Source of the DNA: Pedobacter sp. PACM 27299
GTDB lineage: Bacteria > Bacteroidota > Bacteroidia > Sphingobacteriales > Sphingobacteriaceae
NCBI RefSeq assembly: GCF_001412655.1
Contig: NZ_CP012996.1
Coordinates: forward strand, 682,001 to 746,000
Direction: 5' to 3'
Length of the DNA stretch: 64,000 bases
The notes under the pieces: generated by a model
The model's input: the letters and a program-made list of their open reading frames with translations, nothing else
What the model was told of the DNA's origin: nothing
Databases searched by the model: none
Part shown: positions 45,337-53,918 of the stretch, piece after piece
Position numbering within the stretch: position 1 is the first letter of the stretch
How the letters are laid out: every line of letters starts with the position of its first letter
Made by a program: the position numbers and the translations under genes

Positions 45337-45344
45337 AAATAAAA

Positions 45345-45370
45345 GGATCAATCCCAAATGTTGTGGAGCA
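45345..45370 (+). repeat. Left terminal inverted repeat of IS copy B
   Basis: Perfect reverse complement of 46762-46787. It differs at only two positions from the left end of copy A. Confidence 0.9.
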
Positions 45371-45387
45371 AAACTGATTTTCTGTTG

Positions 45388-46380
45388 TTAAGCATACAAT
45401 TGAGTTAGTCTGTACAGGAAGAATTCTATGTTTTTCACGCCTCTAAACAGATTTCTGAAAGCCTTTATTTTTGCATTAAAAGATTCTGCGGAAGCATTAG
45501 TAGATCTGTTGTCAAAGTAATTTAATATAGTCTGATAATGGTTCTGTATAGATCTTGCAACTGTATTGAAGGCTTTAAATCCTGTTTGCCTTACTTTTTT
45601 ATGCCATTTGGCCAGTCTGGCCAATGCAAAGATTTTGTCCGTTGTATTTTCAAAGATTTGACTAAGCCCAAAACTGAGGCCATAGGCTGTTTTAAGATCG
45701 GGAAACCTCTCGAATAAGAGCTCTGCACGGTCCTTTTGACTTTCTATCCAGGCAGAAGGCTTTTTATACAATACATATCTGCTACGGGCAAGCAACTGCT
45801 TGATGGTATCTCCATTATAGAGTACTTCCGCTTGAAATGGCCTACCTGTCTTTTTTGATCTTTCTATAGCTTCATTTTCCTGATCCATAGCTTCCCATCT
45901 GTATTTGATCCGCATTTCCTGTAGTGCCTCGATAGCCAGTTTCTGTACATGAAACCGATCGGTCACTCTGGTTGCTTGCGGAAAACAACGTTTGCAGATC
46001 AATTCCATGTTACCAGCCATATCCAAGGTGACTTCAGTGACCTTTTTTCTTCCCCTTTACGGCATTCTTTTCAACACGGAAATAACGGTTTCCGCTTTCG
46101 TGCCTGCTACAATGGCAACGATAGCCCCTTTCTTACCTTTTGCGGCTTTGTTGGTAAGGATGGTATAAAGTTCACCATGGGATAGACTGGTCTCGTCTAT
46201 AGAAAGCTGTTCACCAAGATTTTCCGGATATAACAGCCACTTTTTTGCATGCGATTTTTGATCCCAGCTTTTAAAGTCACTGAGGTAATCACGATATTGA
46301 CGAAGTAGATTCTTAGCTTTTACACCATAGAATGAACTGATGGCATCAACGCTACTCGGCGCTGTATCGATTGATTTCTT
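45388..46380 (-). pseudogene. IS copy B transposase orfB, interrupted by a nonsense codon
   Basis: The same 331-codon frame as in copy A, with equal length and no indel in the region compared. A TAA at 46057-46059 (minus strand) interrupts it where copy A has Glu in IPERLRKK. The longest remaining piece begins at an internal ATG (46026) and gives 212 residues without the first part of the catalytic domain. Copy B is thus unlikely to mobilise itself. It could still be moved in trans by an intact transposase. Confidence 0.82.
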
Positions 46381-46717
46381 TTAAAAAAGCCGCGAAATCT
46401 CCAGTCATTCGCGTTCCCTTTTCTACTAAAGTCCAATTCCGATAAATCACCTTGGACGTTTCTGTATTGAGCCATCGGCGTCTGCGGATATGAAAAAACA
46501 CTTTATGCCCACGGATAGGAAAGTCTTGAATTACAATCTGAGGGAAAAAGCCTTTGGACAAAACTTTGATCCCATCCCACTCTGAGGGAGGATTATTCAA
46601 TTCTTCAAGTTCGATGTGGAAGGTTTCACTATCCTCAATAAGCCCTTTGAATTCAAAATTCTCTAGTATAAAATCTGGCAGAAATAATCTGAGAAAGGAT
46701 GCAGTACCTGATGGCAT
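46352..46717 (-). CDS. IS copy B transposase N-terminal region, orfA
   Basis: A 121-residue intact orfA (MPSGTASFLRLFLPDFILEN...), with the same acidic start and the basic IRGHKVFFHIRRRRW segment as copy A, and the same overlap with orfB containing T6A4G. About 45 bases separate its start from the right terminal repeat, room for the element's own promoter. Confidence 0.82.
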   Translation of the reverse strand: MPSGTASFLRLFLPDFILENFEFKGLIEDSETFHIELEELNNPPSEWDGIKVLSKGFFPQIVIQDFPIRGHKVFFHIRRRRWLNTETSKVIYRNWTLVEKGTRMTGDFAAFLKEINRYSAE

Positions 46718-46753
46718 AAATATAAAACTGTATGGAAATGCAAATCTATATTT

Positions 46754-47020
46754 TTATCGCATGCTCCACAACATTTGGGATTGATCCGTAGTTACGCCGT
46801 TCTTTTCCTGAACATAGTTTTTGTCCTTTGTTTCAGTGTCTATTTTGTTTTGATCCACATCACATCGCGTGTTTGTATGAACATCAAAGCTATATTCTAT
46901 CTTGTCTTTTTTCTTCACAGTCAGTTGCGTACACTCGTAGTATGTTCTTACTGCCTCTGATTTCTTTGAGCAGGATAAACTGAGTGATATTGCTAGTATA
47001 GCTAAAAATATTTTCTTCAT
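46754..47020 (-). pseudogene. Small lipoprotein gene truncated by the IS right end
   Basis: An 88-codon frame with a clear lipoprotein signal (MKKIFLAILAISLSLSCSKK). The mature part has two cysteines (YYECTQLT and TRCDVD) and is strand-rich. The last ten codons (from about 46787 down) are the terminal repeat of IS copy B, so the natural C-terminus is lost unless the gene happened to end there. I do not recognise the family. No matching remainder was seen on the other side of the IS cluster. Confidence 0.6.
46762..46787 (-). repeat. Right terminal inverted repeat of IS copy B
   Basis: Reverse complement of 45345-45370. It supplies the last ten codons and the stop to the truncated lipoprotein gene on its right side. 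Confidence 0.9.
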
Positions 47021-47567
47021 AGGGTCTTGGAAATTGAGCGTCTAAAATCAGTATTATCTAAGATTTATTTTAGCTCATTCTAACCATAAAATAGTTGTGA
47101 ATGGGATTTGAACACCTATAGCGACACATTGTGCTCATTTTAAGCTCTTGTATTTTTAAGGCGATATCAAAAGCACACTTCTTATACAAAGTATGTAGAA
47201 GACTCATCATATTTTGGTTTTAACGGAAAGGTTTTTCAGTGTTCAGAAAAAAATCTATATTTGATCATTATAAAAATTAATGTTCTTAGTTCTCAGAAAA
47301 TCAAGTCAGTATAAAAAAATACTGACAGCAGCTTAAAAGCTACATTCCTTCCGCAGTACAATATTCTTCCATAACACATTATTGGTGATACTTTTTATGG
47401 GTCAATCTATACAGGGCTTTTAAAAATTATGCAACTGACCCGTAATCTACATCAGAATGACATCGTGCTGGAAGGTTGAACCGTCTCAATAGAAATGAAG
47501 GATTTGAATTTACTTAGATGCTGAGCACTCCACATTTAAACAAAAATGAAAAATAAAATTTTAAAGA
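47021..47567. other. Intergenic region of about 550 bp without a recognised gene
   Basis: No plausible coding frame on either strand. A string GGGATTTGAAC at about 47105-47115 resembles the T-arm of a tRNA read on the minus strand, but no cloverleaf can be built around it. The sequence is AT-rich, beside the IS cluster, and might be decayed DNA. Confidence 0.5.
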
Positions 47568-48113
47568 ATGGCAAATAAATTAGACAAAATAGTCATCGTA
47601 GATATAGAAGCAACTTGCTGGAATACGGGACAGCCCAAAGGAATGGAAAGTGATATTATTGAGGTTGGTGTGTGCCTCCTGGATATTCGCAGCGGCGAAA
47701 TCTCTGAAAATAGAGGAATATTAGTAAGGCCAGAACGGTCTGAGATCAGTGTATTTTGTACTGAACTGACTACCATCACCCCGGATATGATTGAAAAGGA
47801 AGGGATCGCATTTAAAGAAGCCTGCAGCATTTTACAAGATCAGTATTTGTCGCAGGGAAGACCTTGGGCAAGCTTTGGCGCATACGATCAGAAACAATTT
47901 CAGAAGCAATGTATTGCGATGGGGATTGGATACCCTTTTGGCCCTTCTCATATCAATGTAAAGACACTATTTGCATTAAAAAAGAAGTTATCCCATGAAA
48001 AAGGAATGTCGGCTGCTTTGAACTTATTGAAGATCCCTCTGCAAGGAACCCATCACCGTGGTGTTGATGATGCAAATAATATCGCCAAAATACTATACTG
48101 GATTTTAAGCTAA
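47568..48113 (+). CDS. DEDDh 3'-5' exonuclease (ERI1-like)
   Basis: A 181-residue exonuclease of the DnaQ superfamily. ExoI motif IVDIEATCW (D12, E14), ExoII around WASFGAYDQKQF, and ExoIII GTHHRGVDDANNIAKI with the catalytic His and Asp. The sequence is of the ERI1/KapD type, which trims RNA 3' ends in eukaryotes; the bacterial role is not established. It is the first gene to the right of the IS region. Confidence 0.88.
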   Translation: MANKLDKIVIVDIEATCWNTGQPKGMESDIIEVGVCLLDIRSGEISENRGILVRPERSEISVFCTELTTITPDMIEKEGIAFKEACSILQDQYLSQGRPWASFGAYDQKQFQKQCIAMGIGYPFGPSHINVKTLFALKKKLSHEKGMSAALNLLKIPLQGTHHRGVDDANNIAKILYWILS

Positions 48114-48184
48114 AGCTATCCTAAACATCAAAAAATCTGTTTTAATTATGGATTTGCTGTTAATTTGCATCTTCCTATTGAAAT

Positions 48185-48832
48185 ATGAAATATAGCTTCT
48201 TCCTTTTTATCGCTTTCCTATCCTTCCAGATTTCCACATTTGGACAACCTAAAAAAGTTCAACCACTGCATCAGTTGATGCAGGCAAACGCAGATTCCAC
48301 GTTGGTTCTAGAGTTTACCAGCAGCTGGTTTCATTTTCCATCCTACTATCTGCTTAGCAAAAAAGACAATATCATCAGCTGCTACACCTATGAATTAGCT
48401 GAAAAACCCGGTGCTTTCGGGCCTACGCCAGCAAAGATTTCTGAGGCGATGTTTCAGCTTCAAATGAAAATACTTTCCGAACCAATGGATATCAATAATT
48501 TTTTTAGGAGTTACCTGGGAAAGCTCGAAGAACGGAAACAGTTTTGGAATCAGGTGGCTGCGCTTCAGCCATGGCAGCTGAAAGACGATGCTATGGAAGG
48601 CGATCGTTGCCCGGCAGCTCCTCATACCCATGCTGAACGCGATGCTCCGGTGGTTTATGATGGAGGCGGGATACAGCTCTATTTGATCACAAAAGCAGAA
48701 ATCAAAATGCTTGACTTTGATGCGCCTCAATTTTATGAGGAAAATTGTCCGGGGAGGCCAGGCAGAATTGCGATCAACAAAATTGCCACTTTGTTTAAAG
48801 GTCATTTCTTACCTGAAAAAACTAAACGCTAA
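48185..48832 (+). CDS. Secreted protein of unknown function
   Basis: A 215-residue protein with a signal peptide (MKYSFFLFIAFLSFQISTFG). I do not recognise the family. Visible features: a Trp/Phe-rich segment SSWFHFPSYYLLSKKDN, a central WNQVAALQPWQLKDD, a potential metal or redox patch GDRCPAAPHTHAERDAP, and EENCPGRPGR near the end. The two Cys may form a disulfide in the periplasm. It is located 71 bases after the exonuclease and 116 before the histidine kinase. Open frame, codon use and signal peptide make it a real gene. Confidence 0.75.
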   Translation: MKYSFFLFIAFLSFQISTFGQPKKVQPLHQLMQANADSTLVLEFTSSWFHFPSYYLLSKKDNIISCYTYELAEKPGAFGPTPAKISEAMFQLQMKILSEPMDINNFFRSYLGKLEERKQFWNQVAALQPWQLKDDAMEGDRCPAAPHTHAERDAPVVYDGGGIQLYLITKAEIKMLDFDAPQFYEENCPGRPGRIAINKIATLFKGHFLPEKTKR

Positions 48833-48948
48833 TGATTTGCGCTATCCTGAACAGTTTTCTCTGCGTTCATCCCCAAAATCACGACAGTCCTGTACTTTAT
48901 CTTTTTTATTGTGATTAATTCCGTTGATTTGTTTTCAAATAGCGGATT

Positions 48949-50004
48949 TTGAAAACTAAACCTTTATCACTTTATTGGAAATGTCAGCTGCTAGGCTGGA
49001 CCAGCGCTTCCTCGTATTGGACGCTGCAAGGACTGCTGACTGGTGGTTTTCGTCTGGATCTGGCCTTGCTGCAATTGATTACAGATGTGTTAATCTATGT
49101 ATTGATTACGCATTTGTATCGTAATTTCTCCCGCAGCCAGCATTGGCAGGACTTGCCCTTACGCAGTTTGTTTAAAAGAATTCTACCTGGCATAGTGGTA
49201 ATGGGTATCATTTATACCATCGTTACCGTACTTAAACTCTATGGCATCCGGCTGCTTTTTTCTTTAAATTCTCAACAGTCTTTAACTGATTTTTTCAAGG
49301 AAAATGGGCTTGGGATCTTCATGGCAGGCATCCGTTTAATGGCCATTTGGTTATTAGCGTACCATCTCTATCATTATGCGAAAAGAGAACTTCGACTCGC
49401 AAATCAAAACGCAAAGCTGGAATTAAACTTTAAACAGGCACAGTTAGATAACCTTTACATGCAGCTCAATCCGCATTTCTTATTCAATGCGTTGAATACC
49501 ATTAAATCGCTTAGCTATAGCAATCCCGCAGCTGCAGGGCGAGGAGTGGATTTGTTGAGTGAACTTTTGCGGGCAGGACTTTATCGTGGCAATGCCATGT
49601 TAATGCCTTTAGATGACGAACTTGCGCTGGTGAAGGATTATCTGGAGCTTGAGAAAATGCGGATGGGAGAAAGATTGACGTTTAAAATAGAAAGTGATGT
49701 GTCGTTTTCCATCATTCCAGTGCCGAGAATGAGTATTCAAGGACTGGTAGAGAACGCAGTGAAACACGGAATCGCTGTGAAGAAAGAAGGTGGATTTATC
49801 CATGTTGTCCTAAGCAATAAATCAGAGCAGCTCTGTATTGAGGTGACTAGTCCAGGCAAATTATCCAGAAATCATGATAAAGCTGGAATCGGTCTTGCCA
49901 ATCTGGAAGAAAGGCTGCAGATTATTTATACTGGCAATGCACAGTTCGAAATTTATGAAAATGAAGAGGGCGTATGTGCCGTAATTAAAATTCCTTTGCA
50001 ATGA
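48949..50004 (+). CDS. LytS-like sensor histidine kinase
   Basis: A 351-residue membrane kinase. Four predicted helices in the first 145 residues are followed by a short coiled coil and the His_kinase domain with phosphoacceptor H176 in QLNPHFLFNALNTI, then an HATPase with IQGLVENAVKHGI and GIGLANLEERL. The start is TTG at 48949; no ATG lies near. The stop overlaps the response regulator start (ATGA), so the pair is coupled. Stimulus unknown. Confidence 0.92.
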   Translation: MKTKPLSLYWKCQLLGWTSASSYWTLQGLLTGGFRLDLALLQLITDVLIYVLITHLYRNFSRSQHWQDLPLRSLFKRILPGIVVMGIIYTIVTVLKLYGIRLLFSLNSQQSLTDFFKENGLGIFMAGIRLMAIWLLAYHLYHYAKRELRLANQNAKLELNFKQAQLDNLYMQLNPHFLFNALNTIKSLSYSNPAAAGRGVDLLSELLRAGLYRGNAMLMPLDDELALVKDYLELEKMRMGERLTFKIESDVSFSIIPVPRMSIQGLVENAVKHGIAVKKEGGFIHVVLSNKSEQLCIEVTSPGKLSRNHDKAGIGLANLEERLQIIYTGNAQFEIYENEEGVCAVIKIPLQ

Positions 50005-50690
50005 AAATTATCAGGGCATTAATTATTGATGATGAGCCAGGGGCGAGGATGGAGCTCATACGGATGCTCAAAGCGTATCCCCAGGTCAGAGTTTTAGCAG
50101 AAGCCTCAAATGCAGATGAGGCGGAAAAATTGATTGGACTTTTGAAACCAGACCTGATATTTTTGGACATTCAGATGCCAGGCCGTTCGGGTTTTGAGCT
50201 ATTGGAAGATCTGGACTGCTTACCGATCGTAATATTCGTTACCGCGTATGATGAGTACGCTTTGAAAGCCTTTCAGGTAGCTGCGCTGGACTATTTGATG
50301 AAGCCGGTCAGGGAGGAGCGTTTCGCTAAAGCCATGAATCAGATATTTGAACGGACTGCAGTTAAGGAGGAAGCTTCGGTTTTTGTGAAAGATAAAGACC
50401 GGCATCACCTGATCAAATGGAGTACAGTGTACCTGATTGAGTCTTTAGATAACTACGCCAGGCTGTATTTTGGAGAAGAGCAGGTATTGCTGAAAACTTC
50501 CCTCAACCAATTGGAGGGAAAACTGGACAAACACACGTTTTTCAGGGCTAATCGCAGTCAGCTAATTAATTTGAATCATATTAAAACCATTATTAGGCAA
50601 GCCAATGGGATGTTGGTCAGGATGGGCACTGGTGAAGAAGTGCGTATCTCAGAACGGCAGGCCGTTAAATTCAGAAATTTAAATCAATAA
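50001..50690 (+). CDS. LytTR family response regulator
   Basis: A 229-residue regulator. The receiver domain has acidic pocket IIDDEPGA and phosphoacceptor D56 in LIFLDIQMPG, with VTAYDEYALKAF and DYLMKP. The C-terminal LytTR domain includes LIESLDNYARLYF and FFRANRSQLINLNHI. Coupled to the LytS-like kinase. The following CocE hydrolase begins 15 bases later and might be cotranscribed. Confidence 0.93.
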   Translation: MKIIRALIIDDEPGARMELIRMLKAYPQVRVLAEASNADEAEKLIGLLKPDLIFLDIQMPGRSGFELLEDLDCLPIVIFVTAYDEYALKAFQVAALDYLMKPVREERFAKAMNQIFERTAVKEEASVFVKDKDRHHLIKWSTVYLIESLDNYARLYFGEEQVLLKTSLNQLEGKLDKHTFFRANRSQLINLNHIKTIIRQANGMLVRMGTGEEVRISERQAVKFRNLNQ

Positions 50691-50705
50691 TAACATTTGA
50701 TCATC

Positions 50706-52448
50706 ATGAAAAAGAACAGAAAAACCTTCGGTATGGCCATGCTATGTCTTTTATTTAGTCATTTAGGTTTTGGCCAAACGCTGACTTTACCGGATAAGGT
50801 AAAGTATGACATCGCAGATAGCGTGTTGATCAAAGCCCCCAATGGCATTACTTTATCCGCTGTAGTGGTCAGGAAAAAGGGTGCTCCTTTGCAGCAGCCA
50901 ACTGCATTAATGTATTTTATTTATTCAGATACTAAAAGAAGTCTGATGGAGGCTAAATACGCTGCAGACCATGGTTATGTAGGAATTGTGGCGGATGCGA
51001 GGGGTAAGCGGCTCAGTCCGGATGATCCTGTACCTTATGAGCATGAGGCGAAAGATGTGAATTTGGTGATCGATTGGATCGTGCAGCAACCCTGGAGTGA
51101 TGGACGCGTAGCGATGTATGGAGGAAGTTATTCTGGCTTTGCACAATGGGCGGCAGCGAAATACTTGCACCCTGCATTGAAAACTATTGTGCCTTATGTG
51201 GCTGCAATTCCCGGATTAGGGCTTCCTATGGAAAACAATATCTTTTTATTGGCCAATTACCAATGGCCGTTTTATGTAACCAATAACAAATATACTGATG
51301 ATGCGGTCAATAATGATGGGGCACGCTGGCGAGCTATGCGCATGAAATGGTGGGAAAGTGGACTGGCGTACAATAAGGTTGACAGTTTGGATGGTACTCC
51401 GAATCCCTGGCTGCAGAAATGGTTGTCACATCCGGATTATGATACTTATTGGCAATCCATGGTTCCTTTTAAGCAGGACTATGCGAAAATTAATATCCCT
51501 GTTCTGACCATTACCGGCTACTATGATGATGGGCAGGTGTCGGCATTGGAATATTTGAGGGAGCATTACAAATACCGTCCCAATGCGGAACATTACCTGA
51601 TTATTGGCCCTTATGATCATTTTGGAGCACAAAAAGGAGGCATTCCAAACTTACGGGGTTATCAGGTTGATGAGCGGGCGCTGATCAATACCCGGGAGAT
51701 TACTTTTCAATGGATGGATTATATCCTGAAAGCCGGGAAGAAACCAGAACTGCTCCAGGATAAGATCAATTTTGAAGTGATGGGGGCCAATACCTGGCGT
51801 CATGTTCCTTCCCTGGATCAAATGGAAGCTTCTAAAATTCGCTTTTATCTGGACAAAACCGGAGAAGAGTATCGGCTTTCCCCACTGAAACCTGTTCAAG
51901 GCAGTTTTACGGATCAAACTGTCGACATGAGGGATAGAACCACCATGAACAACGATTATTATCCTGATCCGATTGTCAAAGATGAAATCGACAAAAGTAA
52001 CGGCTTGTTCTTTTTAACTAAGCCATTTGATACTGCTGTTTCTGTAAGTGGTTCATTGGAAGGGGAACTAAAGGCGATCATCAATAAAAAAGATATGGAT
52101 GTTGGCTTGACTTTATATGAGCTGACACCAGATGGGCAGTATTTCCAACTTTCCTATTTTTTAGGCAGAGCAAGTTATGCCCATGACAGCAGCAAACGAA
52201 AACTATTGTGTCCTGGAAAGGAAGAAACGATTCCTTTTTACCGCTCCAGGGTATTCAGCAGGCAGCTTAAAAAGGGAAGCCGTTTGTTATTGATGCTCAA
52301 TATTGACAAAAATCCGTTTGCAGAGATCAATTATGGAACGGGAAAGCAGGTGAGCAGAGAAAGCATGAAAGACGCGGGGGAGCCTTTAAAGATTAAGTGG
52401 TCAACACAAAGCTATATAGATCTTGGTATCTCCAGCGCTGAGCAGTAA
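50706..52448 (+). CDS. CocE/NonD family hydrolase (second copy)
   Basis: I choose the ATG at 50706, which begins a clear signal peptide (MKKNRKTFGMAMLCLLFSHLGFGQ). The alternative TTG at 50697 adds three residues. The 580-residue product has the nucleophile elbow GGSYSGFAQW (S141), a cap domain, and the C-terminal jelly roll with FFLTKPFDTAVSVSGSLEGEL. Same family as the enzyme at 29.0 kb but clearly diverged. It is located directly behind a two-component system. Confidence 0.88.
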   Translation: MKKNRKTFGMAMLCLLFSHLGFGQTLTLPDKVKYDIADSVLIKAPNGITLSAVVVRKKGAPLQQPTALMYFIYSDTKRSLMEAKYAADHGYVGIVADARGKRLSPDDPVPYEHEAKDVNLVIDWIVQQPWSDGRVAMYGGSYSGFAQWAAAKYLHPALKTIVPYVAAIPGLGLPMENNIFLLANYQWPFYVTNNKYTDDAVNNDGARWRAMRMKWWESGLAYNKVDSLDGTPNPWLQKWLSHPDYDTYWQSMVPFKQDYAKINIPVLTITGYYDDGQVSALEYLREHYKYRPNAEHYLIIGPYDHFGAQKGGIPNLRGYQVDERALINTREITFQWMDYILKAGKKPELLQDKINFEVMGANTWRHVPSLDQMEASKIRFYLDKTGEEYRLSPLKPVQGSFTDQTVDMRDRTTMNNDYYPDPIVKDEIDKSNGLFFLTKPFDTAVSVSGSLEGELKAIINKKDMDVGLTLYELTPDGQYFQLSYFLGRASYAHDSSKRKLLCPGKEETIPFYRSRVFSRQLKKGSRLLLMLNIDKNPFAEINYGTGKQVSRESMKDAGEPLKIKWSTQSYIDLGISSAEQ

Positions 52449-52524
52449 GCCAATTGACCTTTCAGGCACATTATTTGTATTTCTATGGTAGTCCTTTAAT
52501 TTTCAACCCATTAAATGCTTACCT

Positions 52525-53412
52525 ATGAAAAAATTACTACTACTTTTTATGCTTTCGGCTGTTAGTTTATTTAGCTATAGTCAAGTGCCAGCCGCTATAG
52601 ACACCGCTAAAAGGTGGACTATCCATGGAGAGAATACTTTTTTAATTAACCAGAGTTCTTTTACCAATTGGGCAGGTGGAGGCGTTAATGCCTTTGCTGG
52701 AAATTTGTTATTTAACTACGATTTTAACTATAAAAAGGACAAATTGAGTTGGGATAATAAAGTGATTCTTGGCTATGGCCTGAGTAAACAGCAAGATATT
52801 GGTGTACGAAAAAACGATGATAAGATCATCCTGAATAGTTTGGTCGGGTATAAAGCAGCCAAATATTGGATGTATACTTTTTACGCCAATTTCCAAACAC
52901 AGTTTGCTAATGGTTATACGTACCCTGCTTCTGGCAGAACGTTAATTTCTACGGCTTTTGCCCCCGCTTATTTAACTTTCGGACCCGGTTTTGCCTATAA
53001 ACGTTCGGATAACTTCAGGGTGAATATTTCTCCAGCAGCAGCGAGGATTGTAATAGTGACCAATAAAGAATTATCTGATGCAGGTGCTTATGGCGTAGAT
53101 CCGGGTAAGAAAAGCGATTTCCAATTCGGTGCTTCGCTGGATGCTTATTATAAAATCAACCTGATGGAAAATATTAGTTTTGAGAACATTCTGAAACTAT
53201 ATTCCAATTACCTGGATAAACCTCAAAATGTGTATACGGACTATACTGCGAATCTTTTCCTGAAGGTGAACAAATTTGTATCTGTAAATGCTGGTGCACA
53301 ATTTATCTATGATGACAAAACAAAAATCGCTAAAGATGATGGATCTGGAGAATCCCGTTCCGTATTGCAAATAAAACAGATCTTTGGGGCTGGTTTAACT
53401 TACAAATTTTAA
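52525..53412 (+). CDS. DUF3078 domain outer-membrane-like protein
   Basis: A 295-residue secreted protein with signal peptide ending LFSYSQ, then alternating beta strands. The family's typical start NQSSFTNWAGGGVNAFAGN and KLSWDNKVILGYGLSKQ are present, and it ends with an aromatic residue (LTYKF), as outer membrane barrels do. Function unproven. The SMR transporter starts one base after its stop. Confidence 0.85.
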   Translation: MKKLLLLFMLSAVSLFSYSQVPAAIDTAKRWTIHGENTFLINQSSFTNWAGGGVNAFAGNLLFNYDFNYKKDKLSWDNKVILGYGLSKQQDIGVRKNDDKIILNSLVGYKAAKYWMYTFYANFQTQFANGYTYPASGRTLISTAFAPAYLTFGPGFAYKRSDNFRVNISPAAARIVIVTNKELSDAGAYGVDPGKKSDFQFGASLDAYYKINLMENISFENILKLYSNYLDKPQNVYTDYTANLFLKVNKFVSVNAGAQFIYDDKTKIAKDDGSGESRSVLQIKQIFGAGLTYKF

Positions 53413-53413
53413 C

Positions 53414-53743
53414 ATGAAGTTCCTTTATCTGTTTATCGCAATCATCGCCGAAGTATTTGCTACCAGTGCTCTAAAAGCCTCGGAGCAGTTTTCTAAGCCC
53501 CTGCCTTCTATTATTGTAGTGGTCGGTTATGTGTTGGCCTTTTACTTTCTCAGTTTAACATTAAAAACCATACCTGTAGGCATTGCTTACGCGTTATGGT
53601 CGGGCGTGGGCATTGTATTGGTTTCAGCAGCCGGGTATTTTCTGTATAAACAGACTTTGGATTTACCGGCATTGCTGGGTATTGGATTGATCATTATCGG
53701 TGTGATTGTGATCAATGTGTTTTCAAAATCTGCCGCGCATTAA
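53414..53743 (+). CDS. Small multidrug resistance (SMR) transporter
   Basis: A 109-residue four-helix protein of the EmrE/QacC family, a proton antiporter for cationic compounds (or guanidinium in the Gdx branch). The essential Glu is E13 in AIIAEVFATSALK, and the signature GIAYALWSGVGIVLVS is the EmrE-type version. It follows the DUF3078 gene after one base and is closed by a terminator. Confidence 0.92.
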   Translation: MKFLYLFIAIIAEVFATSALKASEQFSKPLPSIIVVVGYVLAFYFLSLTLKTIPVGIAYALWSGVGIVLVSAAGYFLYKQTLDLPALLGIGLIIIGVIVINVFSKSAAH

Positions 53744-53775
53744 AAAGGAAAATAGCTCCATTTGATGTTTTCATG

Positions 53776-53816
53776 TGAACCCCAACAGTTGAAAGAAAAC
53801 TTTTGGGGTTCATTTT
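53776..53816 (+). terminator. Terminator after the SMR gene
   Basis: TGAACCCCAA pairs with TTGGGGTTCA, then TTTT. The loop is about 17 bases, so it is an ordinary but long one. Confidence 0.65.
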
Positions 53817-53918
53817 AGCGCATGGTCAGTCTGTTTTAAATATTAGCGCTTCTCTATTTACATGAGAACTTTGTTTTCAATCACATTTGTTCTTTCAGAT
53901 CACACCTTCTATTTTAAA

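Larger units (their letters stand above)
43963..45344 (-). mobile_element. ISL3-type (ISAon1-like) insertion sequence, copy A, right end missing
   Basis: Left terminal repeat at 43963-43988. Two overlapping transposase frames follow on the minus strand. The element stops 8 bases upstream of the orfA start codon, where the left end of copy B begins, so roughly 70 bases with its own promoter and right terminal repeat are missing. The two transposase frames are open. Protein identity with copy B is around 85 percent by eye, so the copies are not a fresh duplication. Confidence 0.85.
45345..46787 (-). mobile_element. ISL3-type (ISAon1-like) insertion sequence, copy B, complete ends
   Basis: A 1443-base element. 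The left repeat (45345-45370) and right repeat (46762-46787) are perfect inverted copies, 26 bases long, beginning GGATCAATCCC. They resemble ISL3-family ends (GG start, GTGG near the inner end). I see no 8-base target duplication: left flank AAATAAAA (end of copy A), right flank GTAGTTAC. orfA is intact; orfB carries a nonsense codon. Confidence 0.88.

Noticed and set aside
45337..45357. Seven-residue extension (MGLILLF) of IS copy A orfA
   Set aside because: Encoded partly by the terminal repeat of copy B; copy B orfA starts at the equivalent of 45336.
47095..47125. tRNA T-arm-like string GGGATTTGAAC near the IS cluster, possibly an attachment-site remnant
   Set aside because: The arms next to the loop do not pair and no rest of a tRNA is visible; no second copy was found near tRNA-Asn.
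43741..47567. Possible genomic island or defence system behind tRNA-Asn
   Set aside because: No integrase, no direct repeat of the tRNA 3' end and no defence-type genes; only the two IS copies and a gene remnant are present.
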